The notes under the pieces are model-generated. The model did not search any database. It was not told the origin of the DNA and saw only the letters and a program-made list of their open reading frames with translations. A stretch of DNA of 11,897 bases from Choanephora cucurbitarum (Eukaryota > Mucoromycota > Mucoromycetes > Mucorales > Choanephoraceae). The DNA lies in NCBI GenBank assembly GCA_025331435.1, contig JAIWNI010000312.1, positions 1 through 11,897 of the forward strand, written 5' to 3'. Position numbers and translations under genes: made by a program. Positions 1 to 7,865 of the stretch are shown in pieces (positions within the stretch are counted from its first letter, which is position 1; every line of letters starts with the position of its first letter).

Positions 1-1
1 T

Positions 2-1759
2 ATCCAAGCGTTGCTGGATGCTTATGACATCCTCAATGACCTTGACGTCAAAAAGAAGTTGCCTACTTCTCATAAAATAGTGCATTCAAAGAAGGCTCAG
101 TCCTCCAAACCTTACTCTCTCTCTCGCCCGAGCAAATTTCGCTCTGAACCCTCCTCCTCCCACCAAAAGCCTCGCACCTATTGCAGTTATCATAACTCGC
201 ACGAGCACAACACTGCTGACTGCAGATCGAAAAAAAGACGGGATGAACGAAAGCTGCACTTCCAGCAGTTTAAGTCAAAAGGAAAAAGTCGTACATGCTT
301 CACCTGCAAAGGCCCATGGAAGCCTGGTCATGTATGCAAAAGCATGAGTAAAGGTAAACCCTCAAAGACCTCCAACACCAAAGACCCTGTGCCAAGACCT
401 CCTCAATCGGATGATGAAGGGGACGTCTTCATGGATGAAGGCTCCTCTGACAATGAAGATCACAATCTTCAATTCGCTGCCGCTGACTTTGACCCCAAGG
501 GCAAAGGCAAAGCTGACTGTAAGTACACTGTCACCACAGATGACTACTTTGCACAATCACCAAAAGACCTGTTAGCTGATAAGTTTATATATCTTCCGTT
601 GTCAATAGAGAATGTGAAAACTTGGGCATTGCTCAATTCAGGCTGCTCTTTTTCCTCTATCTCTCCTTCTTTGGCAAAATACTTGAATTTAGAAATAAAT
701 AAAAGTAGAGGAAATATTAAACTTATCAATAGCAACACGGTTAAACGTCTAGGACATACGTCAGACAAATTAGAGGTCACATACAATTCCAAATCAATTC
801 ATTCACGGTTTGAAGTATTTAATCTGTTTAATAACATACATGTGTGCATTGGCATGGATTTGATATATCTTTTGGGTATTGAAATCTCCAATATCGCCAT
901 GGATTGGGAAAACAAGGTTGGTCCTGTCTTACCTCCTATTGATCCAAACCCATCTACACCCAACAATGATCCTTTTGGCACACAGACCGAGCGTAAGCAA
1001 ATGATGGATCAAATCGAACCATTTATACAAGCCAACAGAGACATTCCTGTTGCAAATTACTGTAACATACCGGGAAGTGAAATCCGCCTTCCTCTCAAAA
1101 AAGGTATTACATCAGCTTATCGTAGACAATATGCAATCAAAGAATGTCATTTAGAAGCTGTTGAAAAACAAGTACAAGAATGGATTTCGGGCAATGTCAT
1201 TGAACGCGCACCTCCAAACAATCCTTTCAATTCCAGTTTACTCACTGTGTTAAAACGATCCCCTGTCACAGGTGAATTAGATCCACAAAAGGTACGTACT
1301 GTACTTGATTGTCGGCTTGTTAATCAAAGCCTTGATCCCGCACAAATGGATAAATTTCCATTACCCTTGATCAGCACTCTGCATCGTAAATTGAGCAAAT
1401 TCTCGCTCTTCACTACCATCGATCTTAGTGCATGCTTTCACAGTTTTCGCATCCGTCGATGTGATAGACCTGTCACTTCGTTCACGGCTCCTAGCGGCCT
1501 ACAATATCAATTCAAAAGAGCTCCGTTCGGCTTGCTCAACGTATCCTCCGTAGTACAACGAAGTATTACTAGTCTCTTTGCTGACTTGGACTATTGTGTT
1601 CACTACATTGACGACATCTACGTTGCTACCGATGATAGTATCGACAATCATGTTCGTTGTCTACAAACGGTCTTATCTCGACTCACTCGATCCAATCTTC
1701 GCATCAACCATGAAAAACTTAATCTCATGCAGAAATCAATCTTCGTTCTAGGATTTTGA
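2..1759 (+). pseudogene. Gag C-terminus, protease and reverse transcriptase part of the element 1 polyprotein (open at left edge, ends in TGA)
   Basis: The frame is open from the left edge, so the real start is outside the window; residue numbers here count from the TTG at base 11. A Cys/His cluster lies at residues 58-71. A second zinc knuckle at 96-109 has the form C-x2-C-x7-H-x-C with the core WKPGH, a variant common in Ty3/Gypsy gag. An acidic linker covers about 130-155. The protease motif at about 206-213 reads LLNSG where the family has D-S/T-G, so the catalytic Asp is Asn (codon 635-637). RT spans about 355-582: catalytic Asp471 (TTIDLSA), the PFGL motif, and YIDD at 532-535. The fragment ends just after LGF with TGA at 1757-1759, and the same frame continues downstream without an indel. 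RT itself looks intact; the protease probably is not. Confidence 0.9.
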
Positions 1760-2878
1760 CTCTCTCATGATGCACTTACTCTGGACATGCGTAAGGTTAC
1801 TAACGTATTATCTTGGCCTGCAACGGTTCAAAACTCTAAAGAGTTAAGTCATCGTCTTGGTGTGATCAATTACTTTCGTGAGCATGTACCTCGCATTTCC
1901 ACCTTGATGGCTCCTCTGAACAAACTCAAAAATCATCCCAATATCAAGGAAGTATGGACTGCAGAGCATTCTAAAGCTATGCGTACATTGCAGCTCGTAC
2001 TCGCTGATACTCCTGTACTCAGTTGTCCTAACCTCAAATATCCTCTGCATCTCGTGACTGATGCTAGTGCTTATGGTATTGGTGGTTGTTTGTATCAGGT
2101 AATCGATAACCAAATTCGTTACATCGGCTTTGTTGCACGCACTTTATCAAAAGCAGAGCGCAATTATGGATCCTCGCGACGTGAGATCCTAGCGTTTCTC
2201 TATTGCACTACCAAGTGGAAACAGTGGTTGTCTGGTCAACGCTTTCATTATTATACCGATAACAAAGGTATACTGTATCTACACTCTCAACCAAAAATCA
2301 ATCGAATCTTTGAAAATTATTACGAGATGATCTACGAGTTTGACTTTGACATCACCTTCTGTGCCGGAGTACGCAACATCTTAGCTGATCACTTGTCGCG
2401 TTTGCTTTATCCAGACGACGCTGATCAAACGCTGGTGAGGGGTGAGCAAGTAATTGATACGCAAGTTGAGACGAAAGCAGCCTCCAAAACAGCAAAAGAA
2501 AACCGTGACACTTCGCCTCACGCAACCTCAGAAACAAATTCTGAAAACAGTAACACAATGGATAAAATTACCTCACAAATGGAAATGACAAAATTGAATA
2601 ACGTTACTGACCGAATCATTGCTGCTAGTCGTATAGACAAATACACACAACCTCAAGATGATGAGGAAAAACAAAATATCATTTCGCAATGTCATCTTGC
2701 TGGACACTATGGAATCAATAGTGTCGAAAGAATGATAAAACAAGAATACGGCATGAACTGGAAACACTTGCGCGAAGATGTAACACAATACATCAAGAAT
2801 TGTACAAAATGCGCTCGATTCAATCTAGCGAAACATGTTTTCCATCCTCCAAAAAGTGATGCGCCCAACAATACCTGA
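1760..2878 (+). pseudogene. RT connection, RNase H and integrase zinc-binding domain of element 1
   Basis: This continues in the same frame after the TGA at 1757-1759; the first Met is at 1787. RNase H is recognisable by Asp92 (VTDASAYGIG), Glu133 (SRREILAF), Asp158 (YTDNKG) and Asp201 (LADHLSRL), numbered from 1787, so all four acidic positions are present. A hydrophilic Ser/Thr/Asn/Lys-rich linker covers about 215-300. The integrase HHCC zinc finger then follows: H303-x3-H307-x31-C339-x2-C342, which folds the integrase N-terminus. The segment ends with a TGA at 2876-2878, where related integrases usually have a Trp a few residues before the first catalytic Asp. That fits a G-to-A change, though this is inference. 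Confidence 0.88.
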
Positions 2879-4012
2879 GACAAAGTCGCTATTGATCTAG
2901 GCACATTCGATGTTACAACTCCTAGAGGTAATAACTACCTATTAGTATGCGTTGACATCTTTAGTAGGTTTGTGTTTCTTAGAGCAATCAAATCCAAAAC
3001 AGCCCTAGACGTTGCCAAGGAGTTAATACAGATATTCTCCATTATGGGATATCCTAAAGTACTTCAACATGACAGAGGACTAGAATTCTATAACGAATTA
3101 ATCAAAAGTCTACGTCAACATATGGGCATTGAACCTGCTCTCTCATTACCTTATACTCCAGCCGGCAATTTGGAAACTCATGTAAAGACTGCTAAATCTA
3201 TCATCCTTAAAATGTTGGACGGATATGAAGAATCATGGGACTTGTATGTCGAAGGTACCATGTATATAATGAATCAACATATATCAAGACTACACAATCA
3301 TACTCCATTCCAAGTGATGTTCAATCGCCAAGCAAATGATCTCAAAGATTACACTAAAGCTCTATCGAAAATCAATATCTCTGACGATATGATAGACACA
3401 GATAAGTTGAAGAAAGAAATCGAAAGATTCAATAACTATACCATTCCTGAAATTAGGAATCAGATCATAAAGACTCAAGAAAAGGATAATGAGCAATTTA
3501 AAAGAAAGCATCGGATACTCAAAGATCCATTTCCCATAGGTGCTAAAGTCATGATCAAAAATATAGAAAATAAGCGTCGGAAAACAGATGCCAAGTATGA
3601 AGGTCCATTTTATGTACATGGTTATACAACCAATGGAAGCTACATCTTGACCGATCGCACAGGCTCCATTCTATCCAGAAACATCCCTACTTCGCAAATC
3701 AAATTAATCGCGAATGAAACGAACAAGTCTAATGAAAACAAAGACATTTATGAAGTTCAAGCCGTGATCAACCACAGGGAAGTAGAACCAAATGGTATCG
3801 AGTATTCAACTACTTGGGTAGGATATCCAGACGAGCAAACATGGCAAAAGCCTGAAGACTTTGACAGTCCAGAAACTATCAAAGAATACTGGAAGCGACG
3901 TAATGCAAACATGCCTACGAAATTAGGTCAAGTCAAAAGAATCAAAGGATCACGCAAGCGCAAGACTCCTTTCAAGGAATCAGACATGAACAAGAAATCC
4001 AGATCAAACTAG
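2879..4012 (+). pseudogene. Integrase catalytic core, GPY/F-like region and chromodomain of element 1
   Basis: The frame continues directly after the second TGA; the first Met is at 2972. The catalytic triad is present: Asp at 2894-2896 (VAIDLG), Asp at 3071-3073 (QHDRG) and Glu at 3173-3175 (NLETH). The second Asp and the Glu are separated by 33 residues, not the usual 35, because the segment before the Glu is shorter. A GPY/F-like motif (YEGPF) lies near 3597-3611. A chromodomain covers about residues 258-311 (3743-3904): it starts DIYEVQAV, has the core TTWVGYPDE, and ends in a helix with KEYWKRRN. In chromoviruses this domain binds histone marks and directs integration. A basic tail with several Lys/Arg runs precedes the TAG stop at 4010-4012. 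Confidence 0.9.
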
Positions 4013-4295
4013 ACATCTGAGAACTAAGCACAATCAGTACGGAGAACCTTTTTTACCCAGCTTCATCTTTTTTTCTCATGAAAGGTTTTTGATGAAATGG
4101 TTTTTTTAATGGGCAAATCCAACGTACATACATGCAAAGAACAAAGCATATACTTTATCAACTATACTATTCGCAAAACCAACCATACATTATTCAAGAG
4201 CAAATTTATCTGACTTCAAGAATCTAACACTCAATCAAGGTCCATCCAAATGCTACTCAAAATCTTAACTAAACGGTTTTTAAGGTGGTCCAGGG
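4013..4295 (+). other. 3' untranslated region of element 1 with T-tracts
   Basis: No coding frame is seen. The stretch has several T-runs and a small nested inverted repeat (AACCTTT at 4045-4051 and AAAGGTT at 4081-4087). It lies between the pol stop and the candidate LTR, as the internal 3' region of an LTR element should. GGTGGTCCAGGG at 4284-4295 is the only G-rich tract directly before a TG and could act as the plus-strand priming site, but it is not a pure polypurine tract. Confidence 0.5.
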
Positions 4296-4452
4296 TGATG
4301 ATGTATCGTAAGCTAGATGCATCATTAAATCAAGACATTTATTTAAGACACAATTCCACTTTGTGTCACCAAGCTCAATTTATATTCACAATCTCATTCT
4401 GCACTGAATAAAACCCTCTCTTTAATCTTGTTTAACTCATCTTGACTTAACA
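4296..4452 (+). repeat. Candidate 3' LTR of element 1 (about 157 bp)
   Basis: This is proposed from signals only: a G-rich tract just before TGATGATG (4296), a TATAT sequence at 4381, an AATAAA polyadenylation signal at 4407-4412, and a TG...CA frame ending in TTAACA at 4452. An imperfect inverted repeat starts exactly at the proposed left end: 4296-4307 pairs with 4316-4327, 10 of 12 bases. The 5' LTR is outside the window, so neither the boundaries nor a target-site duplication can be tested here. The right end is the weaker one. Confidence 0.4.
4407..4412 (+). promoter_or_regulatory. AATAAA polyadenylation signal in candidate element 1 LTR
   Basis: An AATAAA hexamer lies about 395 bases after the pol stop, in the position expected for the LTR R region that ends the element 1 transcript. 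In such an AT-rich stretch a chance hexamer cannot be excluded. Confidence 0.4.
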
Positions 4453-4943
4453 GATAAATTATTGATGATATTGCCCGTATTTATCCGTCCAATAGGGTAG
4501 CGGTATTTCCATCATTTTATTTTCTCGATTCATCTTCAACCAACGGGGGGCTTGGTTTTCCTTTTTCTTTTACTTTCCTTTTATTTCAAAAACATCGAAA
4601 GCTTGCATCATTTCACATATCGTAAGTAAACACTTCTATATCATAAAGTCAACCTATAGTACTCGCACTGTTATCTGTTGAAACCTGACAGGTGCAAAAA
4701 TAATGCCGATTAGAATATTAAACGTACACGACTTGATATTATTTTTCAGAATAAACATGAATCTACCACCAAATATACTTCGTCGTTGATTACAATCTAT
4801 ATTATAAAGTAACTGCGTCTGGTACTTAAGCCGGCTTTATAGCGCCATAAGCTTGAAAGAATTCATTCAACCTGAGTGAGAAATCGATCACATTGTAATC
4901 AATTAGCGGATAGTGTTATTTATAGCCTTAGATAACTTATAAG
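4453..4943. other. Inter-element spacer with promoter-like and leader-like sequence, no gene body recognised
   Basis: This lies between the two tail-to-tail retroelements. On the + strand it has a CCAAT motif near 4489, a long pyrimidine tract (about 4556-4590), and a GTAAGT donor-like site at 4621. An AG follows at 4690-4691, and about 11 bases after it comes an ATG opening only a 26-residue frame. This looks like the 5' end of a host gene (promoter, non-coding exon, leader intron) but no conserved protein follows. An 11-bp perfect inverted repeat (4786-4796 and 4892-4902) and a 10-bp palindrome AAGCCGGCTT are also present and may be chance. Confidence 0.3.
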
Positions 4944-5001
4944 TGTACTGTTTGCCAGCTTAAAATAAATAATAAAAAAATAATGAATCGATTTAAGGGG
5001 G

Positions 5002-5007
5002 TTTATT
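5002..5007 (-). promoter_or_regulatory. AATAAA polyadenylation signal in element 2 LTR
   Basis: AATAAA on the minus strand lies about 55 bases downstream of the TATAAATAG box, fitting the U3-R-U5 layout of an LTR. Confidence 0.5.
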
Positions 5008-5059
5008 CCAATACAAAAGTAAAGTGAATCTAATCTATTCCTACTTCTGAATAATCTCT

Positions 5060-5068
5060 CTATTTATA
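5060..5068 (-). promoter_or_regulatory. TATA box (TATAAATAG) in element 2 LTR
   Basis: A strong TATA box match on the minus strand, about 260 bases inside the LTR start, is suited to driving an element transcript. Because this is the 3' LTR, transcription from here would run out leftward into the inter-element spacer. Confidence 0.55.
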
Positions 5069-5314
5069 CTTTTCGAAAGCTAGGATGATTTATAATATCT
5101 AATTTGCTGTTGATCATATATTGTCATGATCCCTTCAATGTCGATATCCGGAATCTATGATAGTTCAAAGTACGCATCTAAGGTGTGGCGAGAATACTAA
5201 CTTGGATAGCCTTTCGATGTCAGACTCGAAATTGGAAGCATAAAGAATAATTATTGTTATATTGAAATTGAAGGATTTGATTGGCTGATTTAAGAATATA
5301 GGTACTTCTAGTTA

Positions 5315-5328
5315 TGTAGTTCACTACA
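5315..5328. repeat. Perfect 14-bp palindrome at the start of the element 2 LTR
   Basis: TGTAGTTCACTACA reads TGTAGTGAACTACA on the other strand: two 6-base arms around a 2-base centre. Its outer TG is the proposed LTR terminus, so it may be part of the integrase recognition end. Confidence 0.7.
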
Positions 5329-5330
5329 TG

Positions 5331-5340
5331 CTCCCCCACC
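5331..5340 (-). other. Polypurine tract of element 2
   Basis: GGTGGGGGAG on the minus strand is followed by CA and then the TG of the LTR. G-rich tracts immediately before the 3' LTR prime plus-strand DNA synthesis in Ty3/Gypsy elements. It is the clearest such tract in the window. Confidence 0.65.
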
Positions 5341-5469
5341 AAAGTCAACGAAGTTGTACTTGATGGCTTAAAGAAGTCATTGTATGTGATTTAAAATTTG
5401 TGATATCTGCATAATTGATGTGCGCTTGAAAATTAAAATTTAAGATTGTAGAAATTCGAAAGGGTGTAT

Positions 5470-6051
5470 TTAGGAGGAAACTGCGGACTTTTGAAAGCGA
5501 TTAATTTTTTTGCTTTTCTTAGACCGTCTTGTCTTTCTCTCATATACGTCTTTCTTGTTCCCATCATTCTTTCTTTTATCTCCAGTGCCTCCCTTACGCT
5601 TCAATCCAGCTTAAGGGTCAGTGGTTTGTTTTGCCTCGTCAATTCGCTGCCAATATTCATTAATGGTAACAGGCGATGAGAATTGATCAGGGGCTAACTA
5701 AAGATTCCAACTATCGTCATAACCGACCCATTTCACCAAATACTCTTTCTTACCTCCTTCAAGGACTCGATGATCGATGACCTTTTCAACCTCATAAACT
5801 TCACCATCAATTTCAGATTCGTCTAGGGTTATAATTTTCAATTCTGAAGGTACATATTCACGATGCAAAAGCTCGTTCATTTCGTCCTTTAACACATAAC
5901 TTCCGGCTTTAGTCTTGCGAACAACTGTGAATGGTCCTTCATAAAGAGGTGCCAGTTTGTTCTTTCGTCTATCCAGTCTGACCATGACGGTAGTGTCCAT
6001 AGGGAATATCAATAAGGTAGTGTTTGTCATCAAACCTTTTACTGTATTCAT
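5470..6051 (-). pseudogene. Integrase C-terminus, chromodomain and basic tail of element 2
   Basis: One minus-strand frame runs from about 6015 to a TAA at 5470-5472, with a TAG at 5698-5700 and a TAA at 5611-5613 inside it. The first part has the GPY/F motif (LYEGPF) and the chromodomain start (YEVEKVIDHR ... VKWVGYDDS). After the TAG the same frame still encodes the end of the chromodomain, including INEYWQRI, so the domain is complete except for the stop. After the TAA it encodes about 46 more residues rich in Lys/Arg, much like the basic tail of element 1, before the final stop. Both internal stops could come from CAG and CAA by C-to-T changes, which is inference. Residues upstream of 6015 belong to another frame. 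Confidence 0.82.
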
Positions 6052-6196
6052 CGGCTAACTTCTTGGCTCTTTCACCAATAGCTGGAAAAACAATGTCTTG
6101 CATGTATTCAACTCTTTCCATCAGTTTGTCTTCCGACATGAAAGGTTTTCTGCCACTTTTTTGAGGATTCTTTTCGGCATCTGCATCATGACGCTG
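5969..6196 (-). pseudogene. Integrase post-core segment of element 2 (third frame)
   Basis: About 70 codons in a different minus frame carry a Lys/Glu-rich, probably helical segment (motifs such as KLMERVEYMQD and ERAKKLADEY) that sits between integrase core and GPY/F in this family. It joins neither neighbour in frame: the catalytic Glu fragment ends at 6186 and the GPY/F fragment takes over near 6005. There is no Met start; it was found by translating the gap between the two larger fragments. Confidence 0.7.
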
Positions 6197-6422
6197 CTAC
6201 GTTTAGTTGTCTAGCAAACATCAACGAGAATGGAGTGCTCTTGGTCTTTTCTCTGACTTTCATATTGCACACAAGCTGTACCAAATAGAGTACATTATAC
6301 CAGTCACGTTGGTCATTACCGCACATTGTTCTAAGTGTATTTTGAACTACCTTGACAGCGTTTTCGGCGACTCCGTTGCTTTGTGGATAGCGAGGTGTTA
6401 TGAAGCGATGATCAATAGCCAA
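6186..6422 (-). pseudogene. Integrase core fragment with catalytic Glu of element 2
   Basis: The translation contains PQSNGVAENAV, the usual C-terminal integrase core motif, with the catalytic Glu at 6363-6365, followed by a Trp-rich helix and KSTPFSLMFARQ. It ends in TGA at 6186-6188. The neighbouring upstream fragment with the second Asp is in a different frame, so an indel lies between about 6412 and 6435. Confidence 0.8.
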
Positions 6423-6528
6423 GCGTCTTTGTCACTAATTTCATAAGGGAATTCTTGTATTCTCCTCCATTATCGGATTGCATCACTAAACAGTTAGGTA
6501 GGCCATAGTCATGCGAATACTTTGATAG
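6412..6528 (-). pseudogene. Integrase core fragment with second catalytic Asp of element 2
   Basis: This short minus-strand frame encodes DYGLPNCLVMQSDNGGEY, which contains the second catalytic Asp (6472-6474) in the family pattern S-D-N/R-G-x-E-F/Y. It starts after a frame change near 6511-6530 and ends at TGA 6412-6414. It was found by reading all minus frames through a gap between larger fragments. Confidence 0.8.
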
Positions 6529-6658
6529 GTACATCTACTATGGTCGTACTCTGCTTATTAGGTACAGGTCGAGCGATAATATATTTGGTACACACGTCAA
6601 CGATCACTACAATATAGCAGTTTTGTCTGTCAGTTATTGGGAATGGACCACAAGTGTC
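6509..6658 (-). pseudogene. Integrase core fragment with first catalytic Asp of element 2
   Basis: This minus-strand frame reads DTCGPFPITDRQNCYIVVIV and continues with a segment typical of the first strands of the integrase RNase H-like fold; the first catalytic Asp is codon 6656-6658. The four residues just before it (HIAI) lie in yet another frame, so two indels fall within about 30 bases (6655-6685). The frame ends in TGA at 6509-6511. Confidence 0.8.
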
Positions 6659-6966
6659 CGATTGCGATGTGCTGAGAATGGTTCAAATGCGACAATAGGA
6701 CGAAGTGGATTGAATCCTTTTCTAACGATCTTGTGCTTAGCGCATTCTTTGCAGGATTGCAAGATGGTCTTAGCATCATTGTAGATTGAAGTCCAATGCA
6801 GGCCATGGTAAGTGTGTATGTGTTTTACTACAGCATCAATACCCCAATGACCAAGCTTGTGAGCTTCCCGAATAATATCTGCTCTGGCATGTTCAGGCGG
6901 ACATACATAATCGGTAGTTTGCGACTTGTACTCATCACTGTCCAACGTTATGGCTAAAACGTTCAA
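6634..6966 (-). pseudogene. Integrase zinc-binding domain of element 2
   Basis: The HHCC zinc finger is complete: H36-x3-H40 (AHKLGHWG) and C72-x2-C75 (SCKECAKH), counted from 6966. It is followed by the linker to the integrase core (FEPFS). The frame then runs off into unrelated residues and stops at 6634, because the core continues in other frames. Upstream, RNase H is in another frame, with a change between about 6963 and 6990. The apparent start is TTG, so no real initiation is implied. Confidence 0.85.
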
Positions 6967-7865
6967 GTTTTCATCTTTGAATAAATGCGTCGTTTTTGTG
7001 AAAATCGGTTCTTTGTCTTGTTTTGGATCAGATCAGCTCGTTTAGTTAAGATCAAGCGTTTCAATCTATTCAACTGCTTGTCATCCTCCCCCGCCAAAGC
7101 TTGGTCTTCGGGGATTGGTGGATAAAGACGGCTTAGTCTGTCAGGTAAGGTGTTGTCTAAACCCTTGACATGAGTGATGGTAAAATCAAAGTCGTTGATG
7201 ATTTCGATACGTGACTGCAAAGATGGATTGAGATTAGTGGAAGTATGCAGGAACGTCAATGCCATGTGGTCAGTGCGAATCTCAAACATATGCTTGCTTC
7301 TACCCCAAAGAAGAGATCGGAATCGTTCCAAGCCAAAGCAGATTGCCTCAGTCTCTCGACGATTTGTAGACCAATTTCTTTCAGCAGGGCTTAGCGATCT
7401 GCTAATGAATGCAATGTACTGTGTTCTTCCCAGCTCATCTCTTTGAGAGAGAGCACAACCTATACCATATAAAGATGCATCACATTCCAGATAGATCTTC
7501 TTATTGAGGTCTACCTGATGCAGTACCAGTCCTGATTGAAGTATCTGCTTGATAGAGTTAAACTCTTCGGTATGTAACCCGGTCCAGTTATTCTTTACGT
7601 CTGAATCAGTGCGTAGCCTGTCGATCGGGGCAGCAACCTTACTGAGCATGGGACAATAGTCTCGTAAGTGCGAAATAATACCCATTAAGCTTCTAACCTG
7701 TGCAGCAGTCTGAGGGATCTTCCAATTGTCTATATTGGATAGTCTCGACAAATCTACCTTTCGAACGCCAGGTCCAACTACAAATCCCAACATGATCACA
7801 CTGGTTTTAAACAGTTCAGTCTTCTCGAAGTTGATTCGTAGATTTACGGAATGTGAGCCTGTCAA
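6963..7865 (-). pseudogene. RT thumb/connection and RNase H of element 2
   Basis: The longest intact piece of element 2, 300 codons. It begins in the RT palm end (LRINFEKTEL, then MLGF), runs through the connection domain (VRSLMGIISHLRDYCP) and contains RNase H with Asp129 (LECDASLYGIG), Glu171 (NRRETEAI), Asp199 (RTDHMALTFLHT) and Asp242 (PDRLSRL). All acidic residues are kept. Upstream RT (YVDD) is in another frame, with the change between 7819 and 7865. The apparent start codon is TTG, so this is a fragment and not a gene start. Confidence 0.88.

Larger units (their letters stand above)
1..4452 (+). mobile_element. Element 1: Ty3/Gypsy chromovirus LTR retrotransposon, 5' part outside the window
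   Basis: The domain order gag zinc motif - protease - RT - RNase H - integrase - chromodomain is that of Ty3/Gypsy (Metaviridae) elements of the chromovirus branch. All coding pieces share one reading frame (positions 2 to 4012), so this is a single gag-pol polyprotein as in many fungal chromoviruses. The 5' LTR, primer-binding site and most of gag lie left of the window. Two in-frame TGA codons and a protease Asp-to-Asn change suggest this copy is dead or non-autonomous. The right boundary at 4452 is only a candidate, because no second LTR is available for comparison. Confidence 0.9.
4944..5328 (-). repeat. Candidate 3' LTR of element 2 (about 385 bp)
   Basis: On the minus strand the LTR starts TGTAGTGAACTACA, two bases after a GGTGGGGGAG polypurine tract; this is the best-supported boundary here. 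Inside are a TATAAATAG box (5060-5068) and an AATAAA signal (5002-5007) about 55 bp further on, the usual U3-R order. A plausible end is ACAGTACA at 4944, matching the TGTA start as a TG...CA terminus with TGTA/TACA symmetry. The far end is uncertain, and the missing 5' LTR means no pair can be compared. Confidence 0.6.

Noticed and set aside
362..981. Minus-strand open frames under the gag/protease region
   Set aside because: They overlap a conserved gag-protease frame on the + strand, show no motif of their own, and are explained as complements of the coding strand.
1844..2904. Minus-strand frames under RNase H and integrase
   Set aside because: Same reason; the + strand carries clear RNase H and zinc-finger residues.
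4725..4750. 26-nt GT...AG stretch as a micro-intron after the short ATG frame
   Set aside because: Too short for a normal spliceosomal intron and no convincing exon follows.
4786..4902. 117-bp segment flanked by 11-bp perfect inverted repeats as a MITE
   Set aside because: No target-site duplication is visible, and an 11-bp match at this spacing is not unlikely by chance in AT-rich sequence.
5464..5679. Plus-strand 71-codon frame rich in Leu/Phe/Ser
   Set aside because: It is the complement of the Lys/Arg-rich tail and chromodomain end of element 2, which are supported on the minus strand.
6207..7446. Plus-strand frames at 6207-6446 and 7174-7446
   Set aside because: They oppose integrase and RNase H segments with conserved catalytic residues on the minus strand.
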